A DNA stretch of 64,000 nt, from assembly GCA_040905905.1 (NCBI GenBank), contig JBBDQN010000030.1:1-64000 (forward strand), given 5' to 3'. Shown here piece by piece: positions 41,242-49,350 of this stretch. The position numbers and the translations under genes are program-made. This DNA is from JAICND01 sp040905905. Its GTDB lineage: Bacteria > Actinomycetota > Acidimicrobiia > Spongiisociales > ZC4RG35. The notes below the pieces were generated by a model. It searched no databases. It was not told the DNA's origin and saw nothing but the letters and a program-made list of their open reading frames with translations. Numbering within the stretch: position 1 is the stretch's first letter; each line of letters begins with the position of its first letter.

Positions 41242-42801
41242 GTGACGACCGCCACCCTGCGAACGCTGCGTCTGGGCGAGAAGAACTATCCACTCGTCCT
41301 CCCCAGCATCCGCGACCCTCGTCTGCACTTGGCCGGCGTCATCATCACCATCCACATCCTCGGCCAGACCGAACTGGGATTCCGGGTGACGGTGCCTCAA
41401 ATCCTGGCGGCGATCCTCTCCTGCTTCATGCTCGAGGTGGCGATCACCTTTGTACGCAGCCGCCAGATCGTCTGGCCGGCCAGTGCCATGCTTACCGGAA
41501 GCGGGGTTGGTCTGATCTTTCGGGTCGTAGGCACCGAGCGCGGCGACCACTGGGGTTGGTCCGGCTGGCATCTGTTCGCCCTCGTGGCGGGATTCTCGCT
41601 GCTCACCAAGTACATGATCCGAAGCCGGGGCTCACATGTGTTCAACCCCTCCAACGTCGGTCTGGTCGTGGCTTTTCTCCTGCTTGGCAGCACCCGGGTG
41701 GAGCCCCTGGACTTCTGGTGGGCACCCTTCGACGGGTGGATGGCCTTTGCCTACCTTGTCATCCTGGCCGGTGGGCTGTTGATCACCGCCCGGCTTCGAC
41801 TCCTCGAGCTGGCGGCGACGTTCTGGCTGGTGCTGGCGGCGGGTCTGGGTCTGGTGGCCGCCTCCGGTCACTGCATGACGGCCGCCTGGGCGCTGCAGCC
41901 GGTGTGTGGAGGGGAGTTCTGGTCAGTGGTGGTCGGTTCGCCCGAGATCCTGATCTTTCTCTTCTTCATGATCACCGACCCCAGGACAATCCCGGCCGGT
42001 CGCGCGGCCCGGATCGCCTTCGCCGCGGCTTTGGCGCTGGTCAGCACCCTGCTGATCGCCCCGCAGTCGACCGAGTTCGGGGCCAAGGTCGGTCTGTTGG
42101 CCAGCCTCGTCTTGCTCAGCCCGGTGCGACAGTTCTTCGACAAGGCTTTCGGAGAGAAGGTGGTGACCCGTCTCACCTCCGCGGGCGGCGTCGAATTGGC
42201 GCCCTGGCGGATCTTCTCCCGCGGGGCCGTGGTCGGCGCCGTTCTCGCCGTACTGGTGATCGCCATCCTGGCGGCCGGCAGCCCCGCCCGGGTGCTGGCA
42301 GGACCCGACCCCAACCTCATCCCGACCGGGTTGGAGGTGGTAGTCGACCCGGCGACCCTGCCCACGGTGACGGTCGACGACGACGTGGCGGCGTTGAACG
42401 CCGAAGTTGGGGCGCAGTCCGGCCAGGTTGCCTTGGCCGTGGCGAAGAATCTCGCCATCGAAGGCGAGGCGATGCGGCGGGCCGACCCCAGCCTCCTGCG
42501 ATCGGCCAACGACGGCGAACGCCTAGTCGAGCTCGAGCGGAGGATCGAGGCGGCCGCCACTGCCGGTGAACTGGTGGTCGACCACTACTCCTTCGATTCT
42601 CTGCATCTGCGAGTCGTCCAGACCGAGGGCCCCCAGGGTGGGGCCAGCCTTGCCGTCGATGCGGTCGGAACCGTCGAAGAGGTCACGTACGACCCTCTGG
42701 GAGTGGAACTCCGCCGCGCTACTGCTGCTTTTGCCTCCACCTTTGTTTTGCGTCAGGGCTCGGACGGACGCTGGCTGATCACAGCCGAGCTGGCGAAATG
42801 A
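41242..42801 (+). CDS. RnfD/UnbU-like membrane protein with C-terminal extracytoplasmic domain
   Basis: A 519-residue protein. Residues about 25-350 have some ten membrane helices and resemble the NqrB/RnfD family: HVFNPSNVGLVVAFLLLG is like the RnfD FNP motif and FMITDPRTIPAGRAARIAFA is like the DPRTxP loop. UnbU (E5) of enediyne gene cassettes belongs to this group. The usual flavinylation motif (S/T-G-A-T) is not obvious. The last 170 residues (from about 350) form a soluble domain with QVALAVAKNLAIEGEAM, SFDSLHLRVVQ and SDGRWLITAEL, similar in layout to ARC6-type IMS or NTF2-like domains. GTG start at 41242; the stop overlaps the next ATG by 4 bp. Confidence 0.7.
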   Translation: MTTATLRTLRLGEKNYPLVLPSIRDPRLHLAGVIITIHILGQTELGFRVTVPQILAAILSCFMLEVAITFVRSRQIVWPASAMLTGSGVGLIFRVVGTERGDHWGWSGWHLFALVAGFSLLTKYMIRSRGSHVFNPSNVGLVVAFLLLGSTRVEPLDFWWAPFDGWMAFAYLVILAGGLLITARLRLLELAATFWLVLAAGLGLVAASGHCMTAAWALQPVCGGEFWSVVVGSPEILIFLFFMITDPRTIPAGRAARIAFAAALALVSTLLIAPQSTEFGAKVGLLASLVLLSPVRQFFDKAFGEKVVTRLTSAGGVELAPWRIFSRGAVVGAVLAVLVIAILAAGSPARVLAGPDPNLIPTGLEVVVDPATLPTVTVDDDVAALNAEVGAQSGQVALAVAKNLAIEGEAMRRADPSLLRSANDGERLVELERRIEAAATAGELVVDHYSFDSLHLRVVQTEGPQGGASLAVDAVGTVEEVTYDPLGVELRRATAAFASTFVLRQGSDGRWLITAELAK

Positions 42802-43997
42802 GCATGGACCAGAACCCGGTGATCGAGAGGCTGGGTCGGCCGTTGCGGCTGGCGGTGATTGGCGGCGGTCCGGGCAGCTTCATCGGTGGAGTGCACCGGG
42901 CGGCGGCTCGGCTCGACGGGCGCTACGAGTTGGCGGCGGGGGCCGTTTCGTCGGATCCAGAGCGGTCGCGGGTGGCGGGAGCCGGTCTTGGTCTCGGCCC
43001 CGACCGGGTCTATTCAGACGCTCTGAGCTTGCTTGACGACGAAGCCGCCCGGGAAGACGGGGCCGAAGTCGTCGCGATCATGACCCCGAACGACAGCCAC
43101 TACCCCTATGCCCGGGCGGCCCTCGAGGGCGGCTTCGACGTGATCTGCGACAAGCCCATCACCAACACTCTCGATGAAGCGATGGATCTGGTCGCCCGGG
43201 TGGCCGCGACGGGCCTCGTCTTCTGTCTCACCCACAACTACACCGGATATCCCATGGTGCGCCAGGCGCGGGCGATGGTTCAGAACGGACAGTTGGGGAC
43301 CATCCGCCTGGTCCAGGTGGAGTATGTCCAAGGAGGCAAGGCGAGAGAAGACGACCCCGATCCCTCCCACGGTCTGCCTTGGCGCTACGACCCGGTCCGA
43401 GGTGGCCCTTCGCTGGTGATGGGCGACATCGGCACCCACGCCCACAACCTCGTCAGGTTCATCACCGGGATTGAAGTCGCGGAACTGTCTGCCCAAGTGG
43501 GAGCGGTGGTTCCCGGTCGGCTAGTCGACGACTACGCCAGCGCCATGCTCCGTTTCGAAAACGGCGCCCGCGGCAGCTTCTGGGTCACCCAGGCCGCCGC
43601 CGGAGTGGAGAACTCTTTGCGGGTGCGGGTTTCGGGAACCGGGGGAACCCTGGAATGGCACCAGGAACAACCGGCCCGACTTTCCTTCAAGCCGCTGATC
43701 GGCCCGGCCGAGGTGAGGACACCCAACGGTCCGGGGACCCTGCCCCTGGCGGCGAGGGCAAGTCGAGTCGTCAAAGGACACCCAGGCGGTTTTCTCGAGG
43801 CCTTCGCCAACCTCTACTCCGATGCCGCCGAGGCCATCGCGGCCCGTCGCACCGGCACCGACCCCGATCCGTTGGCGCTGCACTTTCCCACCGCCATTGA
43901 CGGGGCGTGGGGGCTCAAGTTTGTCGATGCCGCCGTGACCTCCAGCGCCGCCGGCGGAGCCTGGATCACTGCGGCGCTGGAGCTGCCGAAGGGCTGA
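42798..43997 (+). CDS. Gfo/Idh/MocA family oxidoreductase
   Basis: A 399-residue NAD(P)-dependent sugar dehydrogenase-type enzyme. The Rossmann motif is LAVIGGGPGSFIGGVHRAAA, the catalytic Lys motif is VICDKPITNTLDEA (usual E-K-P reads D-K-P), and the middle has a His in MGDIGTHAHNL, equivalent to the GxxxDxGxH active-site segment. Enzymes of this subgroup act on sugars, inositols or sugar acids. It is translationally coupled to the UnbU-like gene. It ends 5 bp from the convergent M24-like gene. Confidence 0.85.
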   Translation: MSMDQNPVIERLGRPLRLAVIGGGPGSFIGGVHRAAARLDGRYELAAGAVSSDPERSRVAGAGLGLGPDRVYSDALSLLDDEAAREDGAEVVAIMTPNDSHYPYARAALEGGFDVICDKPITNTLDEAMDLVARVAATGLVFCLTHNYTGYPMVRQARAMVQNGQLGTIRLVQVEYVQGGKAREDDPDPSHGLPWRYDPVRGGPSLVMGDIGTHAHNLVRFITGIEVAELSAQVGAVVPGRLVDDYASAMLRFENGARGSFWVTQAAAGVENSLRVRVSGTGGTLEWHQEQPARLSFKPLIGPAEVRTPNGPGTLPLAARASRVVKGHPGGFLEAFANLYSDAAEAIAARRTGTDPDPLALHFPTAIDGAWGLKFVDAAVTSSAAGGAWITAALELPKG

Positions 43998-44002
43998 GGC
44001 GG

Positions 44003-45379
44003 TCAGCCCGCCATCGTCATGACCCGATCGGGTCGGAGCAGGAACGGAGGCAGATAGGCGGGGATATTCGAGAACGGCAGCACGTCCTCGTGTAACTCGA
44101 TACCGAGCACGTCTTGCATGAAGCGGCGCCGGGCCTGGATGCGGTCCCATGCCTCGGAATAGGTGGCCGCAAAGGCCTCGCGGAGTTGGCGGTCGGCCAG
44201 AGCGATGCCGTCCTCGATGTTGGTGGTGAAGTAGTCGGTTCCCGTGGCCGGGATGATGTCGACCTGCAGTGCCATCCCCGACCTCAGTTCTATGGTCGAT
44301 CCCGGCGCTACCGGCGAGTTGACCCACTCATCGAGGCTGAGCTGGTGGCCGGGGTTGAGGAAGATCCCGAAGAAGGGGTCGCCGAGGCGGCGGTCGATGA
44401 TCTCCTGGAGCACGCCCCCGGTCTGGCCTATGTGGAGGGCGCCGTACCACTCGGCGACCGCCTCGAAGTAGGGACTGACCAGACGCTCGATGTAGTCCCC
44501 GATCTCCATCGGCAGGTCCTCGGGTCCGGCCACGACGAAGCCGGCCCGACAGTTGAGCGCCCCCCAGATCCCGAAGGCGACGGTGAAACGGTCGCCCGGC
44601 TCGATGCGCCGGTCGCCCGGGCTCAGCAAACCCAGGGTTGCCCGGGGGCCGCTAGTCAACATCAGATGGCACGAGAGCGGCTGGCCGTTCCACGCCAGCA
44701 GCCGCACCGCCTCTTGTTCGGTCATCCCGGGTCGGAGCCCGAACATGACCTGGCGCACTCCTTGGGAGGTCTGGCAGGCGGCGTATTCGAAGGCGGCGAG
44801 CTGCTCGACTTCGTTAATCACCCGGAGGCCATCAGCGGCGTCGATCATGAGGTCGGCGGCGTTCTCCACCAATCCGCCTGCGCCGGTCATCTGACGGAGT
44901 TCGTCGACGATGAAGGCCGGGAGTTCGATCAGCTCACGGCGGGCGTATCCCTTCCATCCGATGACGCCGACCCGGCTGCCGGCGCCGATGCCTTCCTCGG
45001 CGAGGATCTCGACCAGCGGTCGTGAGCGGTCGCGGGGCTGGCTGGGCAGGCTTAGATCCTGGAAGAGGTGACGCCGCATGGATACCGGGGCCGCTCCCGC
45101 CATCCCGAAACACTCGTTGCCCACCAGGACGGCGGGCTCGTCGGTGCCACCGAGCACCAACACCGCCTCCTCGAACCGGGGGTCGAAGCCCGTGAGATAG
45201 GAGAGGTTGGCGCTGTGTTCGCGGTCGGCGTAGACGAGCAGCCGGTCGTAGTCACGGTCGGCGGCACGGGTCTGCAGGCGTTGCAGCCGAGTCTGGTAGA
45301 CCGAGGGCGGTATCTCCGGCATGGCGCTGGGCATGCCGAAATCGGGAAGGTCGACCTGGGTAAGGCGGGCTCTCTTCAT
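44003..45379 (-). CDS. M24 (creatinase/Xaa-Pro peptidase) fold protein lacking metal ligands
   Basis: A 458-residue protein. The N-terminal creatinase-N domain is LLVYADREHSANLSYLTGFDPRFEEAVLVL (split here) and the C-terminal pita-bread domain runs from about 200. In metalloenzymes the ligands are Asp, Asp, His, Glu, Glu. Here the two-Asp strand reads FTVAFGIWGALNCRAGF with no Asp, PGHQLSLDEWVN keeps the His, GMALQVDIIPA has Asp for Glu, and TTNIEDGIALAD keeps the last Glu. A classical two-metal peptidase is therefore unlikely; a creatinase-type metal-free hydrolase or pseudoenzyme is more likely. It starts 7 bp after the UnbV-like stop and is probably co-transcribed. Confidence 0.75.
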   Translation of the reverse strand: MKRARLTQVDLPDFGMPSAMPEIPPSVYQTRLQRLQTRAADRDYDRLLVYADREHSANLSYLTGFDPRFEEAVLVLGGTDEPAVLVGNECFGMAGAAPVSMRRHLFQDLSLPSQPRDRSRPLVEILAEEGIGAGSRVGVIGWKGYARRELIELPAFIVDELRQMTGAGGLVENAADLMIDAADGLRVINEVEQLAAFEYAACQTSQGVRQVMFGLRPGMTEQEAVRLLAWNGQPLSCHLMLTSGPRATLGLLSPGDRRIEPGDRFTVAFGIWGALNCRAGFVVAGPEDLPMEIGDYIERLVSPYFEAVAEWYGALHIGQTGGVLQEIIDRRLGDPFFGIFLNPGHQLSLDEWVNSPVAPGSTIELRSGMALQVDIIPATGTDYFTTNIEDGIALADRQLREAFAATYSEAWDRIQARRRFMQDVLGIELHEDVLPFSNIPAYLPPFLLRPDRVMTMAG

Positions 45380-45386
45380 GCCTTCT

Positions 45387-47039
45387 TCAACTCTGGGGTG
45401 GAAGCCACGGCTGCGCCTGGTTGGCGTTCCGATCGATCGTAAGAAACTGGTTGGCGTCCACGGTCAGCCATGGCCCTCTCTCTCCGTCCGGCCACTGCAC
45501 CCTCACCTTGGCTCGGATGGTGGCCCCGAGCCCGAAGTGGATCCAACCGAGTTGGCCCCCGGCGTGGCCGCCGCCGATGGTCACCTCCCGCTCCATCGTG
45601 TGCCGCCCGATGCGGACCTCGATCCACGAGCCCACTGCGTCACGGTTGGAACCTGTCTGGCGGAGTTGGAGGGCAATCCAGTTGCCTGGTGGGGCGGTCG
45701 GCTCGCCCTCGCCGGGGCCGAGGCTCCGCCACAAAGTGACGTTCTCCCGCCGGTTCACCTCGACCAGGTCCAACCAGCCGTCGAGATTGAAGTCGGCCAA
45801 GGCCGCCCCTCGCACCCGGTCGAAGGTCACCAGACCGGCGGCTTCGGCGCCCTCGGTGAAGGTCCCGTCGGGGTTGCCCAGCAGGAGGTTGCTCGGGTCC
45901 CGGACGGCGAATTCGCGCATCGCCTCGACGTTGCCCTTGGTGATGAAGAGGTCGACCAGGCCGTCGTTGTTGACGTCCTGGAACTCAGCATGCCAGGCGG
46001 TGGAGGGCAGGGCCACGTCGCCCGCATAGGGCCGATGGGCGGTGACGCCTCGCTGAAAGGCGATGTCCTGGTAGTTCGGCTCAGCGTCACCATCGGCCAG
46101 TGTCTGCAGCTTGTTGTCGCCCTGGCTCGTCAGGAACACTTCGGGCAGACCATCGCCGGTGAGGTCGTGGCTGGCGATACCCATGCCCCAGATCTGCATC
46201 TTCTGCCAACCATCGTCGCGCGTGTAGAGGCGAGGGGTCTCCCCGTCGGCGATACGCCAAAGCTGCTCCTCGCCATCGCGGTAGTAGTGGCGGTCGTTGG
46301 TCATTCGCAGGTCGCGCCGACCTGATCGGTCCCAATCACTGAACAGAATCGAAAGGGTGCACCAGCCGGGTGATAAGGGAATTGGTGCGCTGTAGCGTGC
46401 TCCATCCTTTGGACGGAACAGGGTGTTATCGGAGCAGCCGGCTCGCTCCCCCGATTCCTCCAGATTGACATAGTTGCCAAAGGCGAGAGTGGGGAGCGCC
46501 GCCGAACCCTCCCACGTCGCGCTGAAAGCCGCGGTCCAGGCTTCGCCCCCGTCGATTTCCCAGGTTTCGTTCGCCCGCTCGAACCGGCACTCCCCTAGGC
46601 CACGGAGGAGCACGTTTTCGCCATATCGAAGAACCGCCAGGTCGATGTTGCCGTCGCTGTCAATGTCTAATGGGTATGCGCCGGTCACCTCTGCGAGATC
46701 GGTCACTACATCGGGTACCGGTGCGAATCGAAGGCTGTCGCCCACCCGACTCTCGTTGCGGTAGAGGGCCGCAGGGTTGGTGCCTCCCGCCACATAAAGG
46801 TCGGGCCTCCCGTCATCGTTGCAATCGAACACCGCCACCCCGCCACCGACGAAAAAGGTGAAGTCTCCGTCGTAGGTATGGTCGATTCCGGCGACGGATG
46901 TCTCCTCAACAAAGCGGGGCGGGCCCATCGCCTCCGTGGGAACACCCCGCTCGATCCAGGAGATGCCGGCCAGGACAATGGCGACCGTGGCCAATGAACC
47001 GGTCGTAATGCCGGCTATCAGCGAAATCACCCTGTTCAC
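45387..47039 (-). CDS. VCBS-repeat protein with ASPIC/UnbV domain (UnbV/CRTAC1-like)
   Basis: About 550 residues. An N-terminal membrane segment (about 1-28) is followed by six FG-GAP/VCBS-type repeats with calcium-loop motifs DCNDDGRPDLYVAG, DIDSDGNIDLAVLR, DWDRSGRRDLRMTN, DLTGDGLPEVFLTS, DVNNDGLVDLFITK and DFNLDGWLDLVEVN. The C-terminal ASPIC/UnbV domain has GNWIALQLRQTGSNRDAVGS and VRVQWPDGERGPW. It should be an extracytoplasmic beta-propeller-like protein anchored in the membrane. The frame is open to 47444, but I use the GTG at 47039, preceded by AGGAAG and directly followed by the membrane helix. UnbV (E4) is a partner of UnbU in enediyne cassettes. Confidence 0.8.
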   Translation of the reverse strand: MNRVISLIAGITTGSLATVAIVLAGISWIERGVPTEAMGPPRFVEETSVAGIDHTYDGDFTFFVGGGVAVFDCNDDGRPDLYVAGGTNPAALYRNESRVGDSLRFAPVPDVVTDLAEVTGAYPLDIDSDGNIDLAVLRYGENVLLRGLGECRFERANETWEIDGGEAWTAAFSATWEGSAALPTLAFGNYVNLEESGERAGCSDNTLFRPKDGARYSAPIPLSPGWCTLSILFSDWDRSGRRDLRMTNDRHYYRDGEEQLWRIADGETPRLYTRDDGWQKMQIWGMGIASHDLTGDGLPEVFLTSQGDNKLQTLADGDAEPNYQDIAFQRGVTAHRPYAGDVALPSTAWHAEFQDVNNDGLVDLFITKGNVEAMREFAVRDPSNLLLGNPDGTFTEGAEAAGLVTFDRVRGAALADFNLDGWLDLVEVNRRENVTLWRSLGPGEGEPTAPPGNWIALQLRQTGSNRDAVGSWIEVRIGRHTMEREVTIGGGHAGGQLGWIHFGLGATIRAKVRVQWPDGERGPWLTVDANQFLTIDRNANQAQPWLPPQS

Positions 47040-47125
47040 GACTTCCTGCTTCGCATCCGGAGACAATATCCATCGCCGACTTTTTCCGGCTTGCCCTCGG
47101 CACCGGAGCCGAAGACAATGCCGCG

Positions 47126-48136
47126 ATGGACGATGCTCAGCAGGTGACAACCGATCCGGTCCGCTGGGGCGTGCTAGGCACCGCCAACATCGCCCTCCAG
47201 AAGGTGATTCCTGGCATGCAGGGATCCTCATTGAGCCGCGTCGATGCGATTGCCTCCCGCTCGCGGCAAAAGGCAGATGCTGCTGCCGAAAGCCTGGGAA
47301 TTCCCCGGGCCTTCGGCTCCTATGAGGCCCTCCTGGACGACCCCGACATTGAGGCGGTTTACATCCCGCTTCCCAATCATCTTCATGCCGAGTGGACCCT
47401 GGCGGCGGCGGCGGCAGGCAAACACGTCCTGTGCGAGAAGCCACTGGCGCTCTCGAGCGCCGAAGCCCAGACCATGGTCGACGGATGCCGAGCCGCCGGG
47501 GTCAGGCTGATGGAGGCGTTCATGTACCGGCTGCACCCGCTGTGGGTGGAGGTGCGCCGGTTGGTGGCGGAAGGGCTGATCGGTGACCTCATGTCGATCC
47601 AGTCGTTTTTTTCCTATCGCAACGTCGATCCTGACAACATCCGCAACATCGCCGACTACGGGGGAGGAGCTCTCATGGACGTGGGCTGTTATCCCGTGAA
47701 CGTCGCCCGGATGCTCTTCGCGTCGGAACCGAAAGGGGTCAAAGCCTTGGTTCGGCGGGATGAGACGTTTGGCACCGACGTGATCACTTCGGCCATTCTC
47801 GACTTCGATGGCCGCCACGCCACCTTTACCTGCTCCACCCAGCTCGAGGACGACCAGCGGGTCGACCTGGTGGGCACTACCGGACGCCTACTGGTGGAAA
47901 TTCCTTTCAACATCCCCCCCGATCGAAGCTCACGCATTTTGCACTTCGCCGGCGGCGAGCCCCCGGTTGCTCCGTGGGTGGAGGTCTACGAGGTAGACGC
48001 CGCCGACCAATACGGGATCCAGGCAGATCTCTTTTCGCAGGCGATTCGCAACAACTCCCCGGTACCGACCGGACCGGAGGACGCCGTTGGGAACCTCGAA
48101 GTGATGGAGCGGATTTTCGCCGACGCCAAGGCTTGA
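47126..48136 (+). CDS. Gfo/Idh/MocA oxidoreductase, xylose dehydrogenase-like
   Basis: A 336-residue NAD(P)-dependent enzyme. The Rossmann motif is WGVLGTANIALQKVIPGMQ, the Lys motif is HVLCEKPLALSSAEA and the active-site His/Tyr region includes EAFMYRLHPLWVEVR and GGGALMDVGCYPVNVARML. This subgroup includes D-xylose 1-dehydrogenase and dimeric dihydrodiol dehydrogenase relatives. It lies 66 bp before xylF in the same direction, so a role with pentoses or their lactones is plausible. ATG at 47126 has only a weak ribosome site; a GTG 19 bp later is the alternative. Divergent from the UnbV-like gene by 86 bp. Confidence 0.82.
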   Translation: MDDAQQVTTDPVRWGVLGTANIALQKVIPGMQGSSLSRVDAIASRSRQKADAAAESLGIPRAFGSYEALLDDPDIEAVYIPLPNHLHAEWTLAAAAAGKHVLCEKPLALSSAEAQTMVDGCRAAGVRLMEAFMYRLHPLWVEVRRLVAEGLIGDLMSIQSFFSYRNVDPDNIRNIADYGGGALMDVGCYPVNVARMLFASEPKGVKALVRRDETFGTDVITSAILDFDGRHATFTCSTQLEDDQRVDLVGTTGRLLVEIPFNIPPDRSSRILHFAGGEPPVAPWVEVYEVDAADQYGIQADLFSQAIRNNSPVPTGPEDAVGNLEVMERIFADAKA

Positions 48137-48202
48137 CGCCTCGATCGTGGCTAGATTCAGCCGGTCCCAGTGAGGGACAGTATCTCGATAGGAAGTGAAC
48201 GA

Positions 48203-49252
48203 ATGAAAACACGCCTTTTGGCAGTGATGGCTGTCATTGCCTTTGTACTTGGCGCCTGTGGCGGTGGAGGGGGCGCCGACGACGACATCGTTGTCGGGGT
48301 CTCCTGGAACAACTACAACGAGGAACGTTGGGCCAAGTCGGACGAACCTGCCATCAAGGCAGCGCTTGAGGCTGGCGGCGCAAGCTATATCTCATCCGAT
48401 GCTGGATCTTCGGCCGAGAAGCAGCTGGATGATGTGGAGAATCTGATCGCCCAGGGGGCTGATGTGCTCATCATCCTCGCTCAGGACGGCACAGCCATCC
48501 TTCCAGCGGTCGCCAGCGCCCTCGAGCAGGGTATTCCGGTCATCGCTTATGATCGCCTCATTGAAGATCCGGGGGTCCTCTACCTCACCTTCGACAATGT
48601 CGGGGTGGGGCGTCTCCAAGCCGAGGTGATCTTCGGTCTGGTGCCCGAGGGCAACTACGCGATCATCAAGGGAAACCAGGCTGACGCCAACGCCGACTTC
48701 CTACGGGCCGGCTACGAAGAAGTAATTGGCGCGGCCGCCGCTGCGGGAACGATCAACATCGCCTGCGAGACCTACACGGACAACTGGCTCCCCGATGTTG
48801 CTCAGACCAACATGGAGCAATGCCTCACCCAGGAGAACAACGAGATTGACGCCGTTCTCTCGGAGAACGACGGCATGGCCGGTGGGGTGGTGGCTGCCCT
48901 CGAGGCGCAAGGCCTGGCCGGGGTAGTGCCGGTATCCGGACAGGACGGTGACGGGGCGGCCCTCAACCGGGTCGCTCTAGGCAACCAGTCGGTATCTGTG
49001 TGGAAGGACGCTCGGGAGCTTGGCAAGGCGGCCGGTGAGGCTGCAGTTGCGTTGGCCGGGGGAACTGCTCTGGCCAGTGTGAGCGGGGTCGTGCAATTCG
49101 ATTCCCCTGGAGGCAACACCCTGAACTCGATCCTGCTGACCCCGATCGCGATTACCCAAGACAACCTGGATGTCGTTATCGATGCTGATTGGATCACCGT
49201 GGACGCGCTCTGCCAGGGTGTGGCTGCGGGGACGGTGGCGGTTTGCCCCTGA
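48203..49252 (+). CDS. xylF: D-xylose ABC transporter substrate-binding protein
   Basis: A 349-residue sugar-binding lipoprotein. The lipobox is VLGAC (Cys about 17), followed by a Gly-rich linker. The periplasmic-binding-protein type 1 domain has VGVSWNNYNEERWAKSD, EKQLDDVENLIAQGADVLII, IPVIAYDRLI and LYLTFDNVGVGRLQAE, all in the layout of XylF. VVPVSGQDGDGAALNRVALGNQ marks the hinge-binding region. I chose the ATG at 48203, which has AGGAAG upstream; the longer frame has no signal. It is the first xyl transporter gene, and a strong hairpin separates it from the permease, consistent with more binding protein being made. Confidence 0.9.
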   Translation: MKTRLLAVMAVIAFVLGACGGGGGADDDIVVGVSWNNYNEERWAKSDEPAIKAALEAGGASYISSDAGSSAEKQLDDVENLIAQGADVLIILAQDGTAILPAVASALEQGIPVIAYDRLIEDPGVLYLTFDNVGVGRLQAEVIFGLVPEGNYAIIKGNQADANADFLRAGYEEVIGAAAAAGTINIACETYTDNWLPDVAQTNMEQCLTQENNEIDAVLSENDGMAGGVVAALEAQGLAGVVPVSGQDGDGAALNRVALGNQSVSVWKDARELGKAAGEAAVALAGGTALASVSGVVQFDSPGGNTLNSILLTPIAITQDNLDVVIDADWITVDALCQGVAAGTVAVCP

Positions 49253-49271
49253 GTTAACGATCCTCTAGTGA

Positions 49272-49333
49272 CCACGACACGACGCGCCCCCGGCCCCCCC
49301 CGGGGGGCGGGGGGGGGCCCGTCGCGTGGTTTT
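49272..49333 (+). terminator. GC-rich hairpin between xylF and xylH (attenuator)
   Basis: CCACG (49272-49276) pairs with CGTGG (49325-49329) and CGACG (49280-49284) with CGTCG (49320-49324). The inner C and G runs (49287-49317) can pair with several registers, and TTTT follows at 49330-49333. It resembles an intrinsic terminator that partly stops transcription after xylF. Long C and G runs also make an assembly or sequencing error possible. Confidence 0.65.
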
Positions 49334-49350
49334 AGAGAGATGAGACGCTG

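Noticed and set aside
45387..47444. The long form of the UnbV-like protein starting at 47444
   Set aside because: The first 135 residues are Arg/Pro/Gly-rich, antisense to the Gfo/Idh gene, and have no signal; the GTG at 47039 with AGGAAG begins right before the membrane helix.
39895..48136. An enediyne biosynthesis cluster
   Set aside because: Only the UnbU- and UnbV-like genes are present. There is no PKSE, thioesterase, or other enediyne gene in the window.
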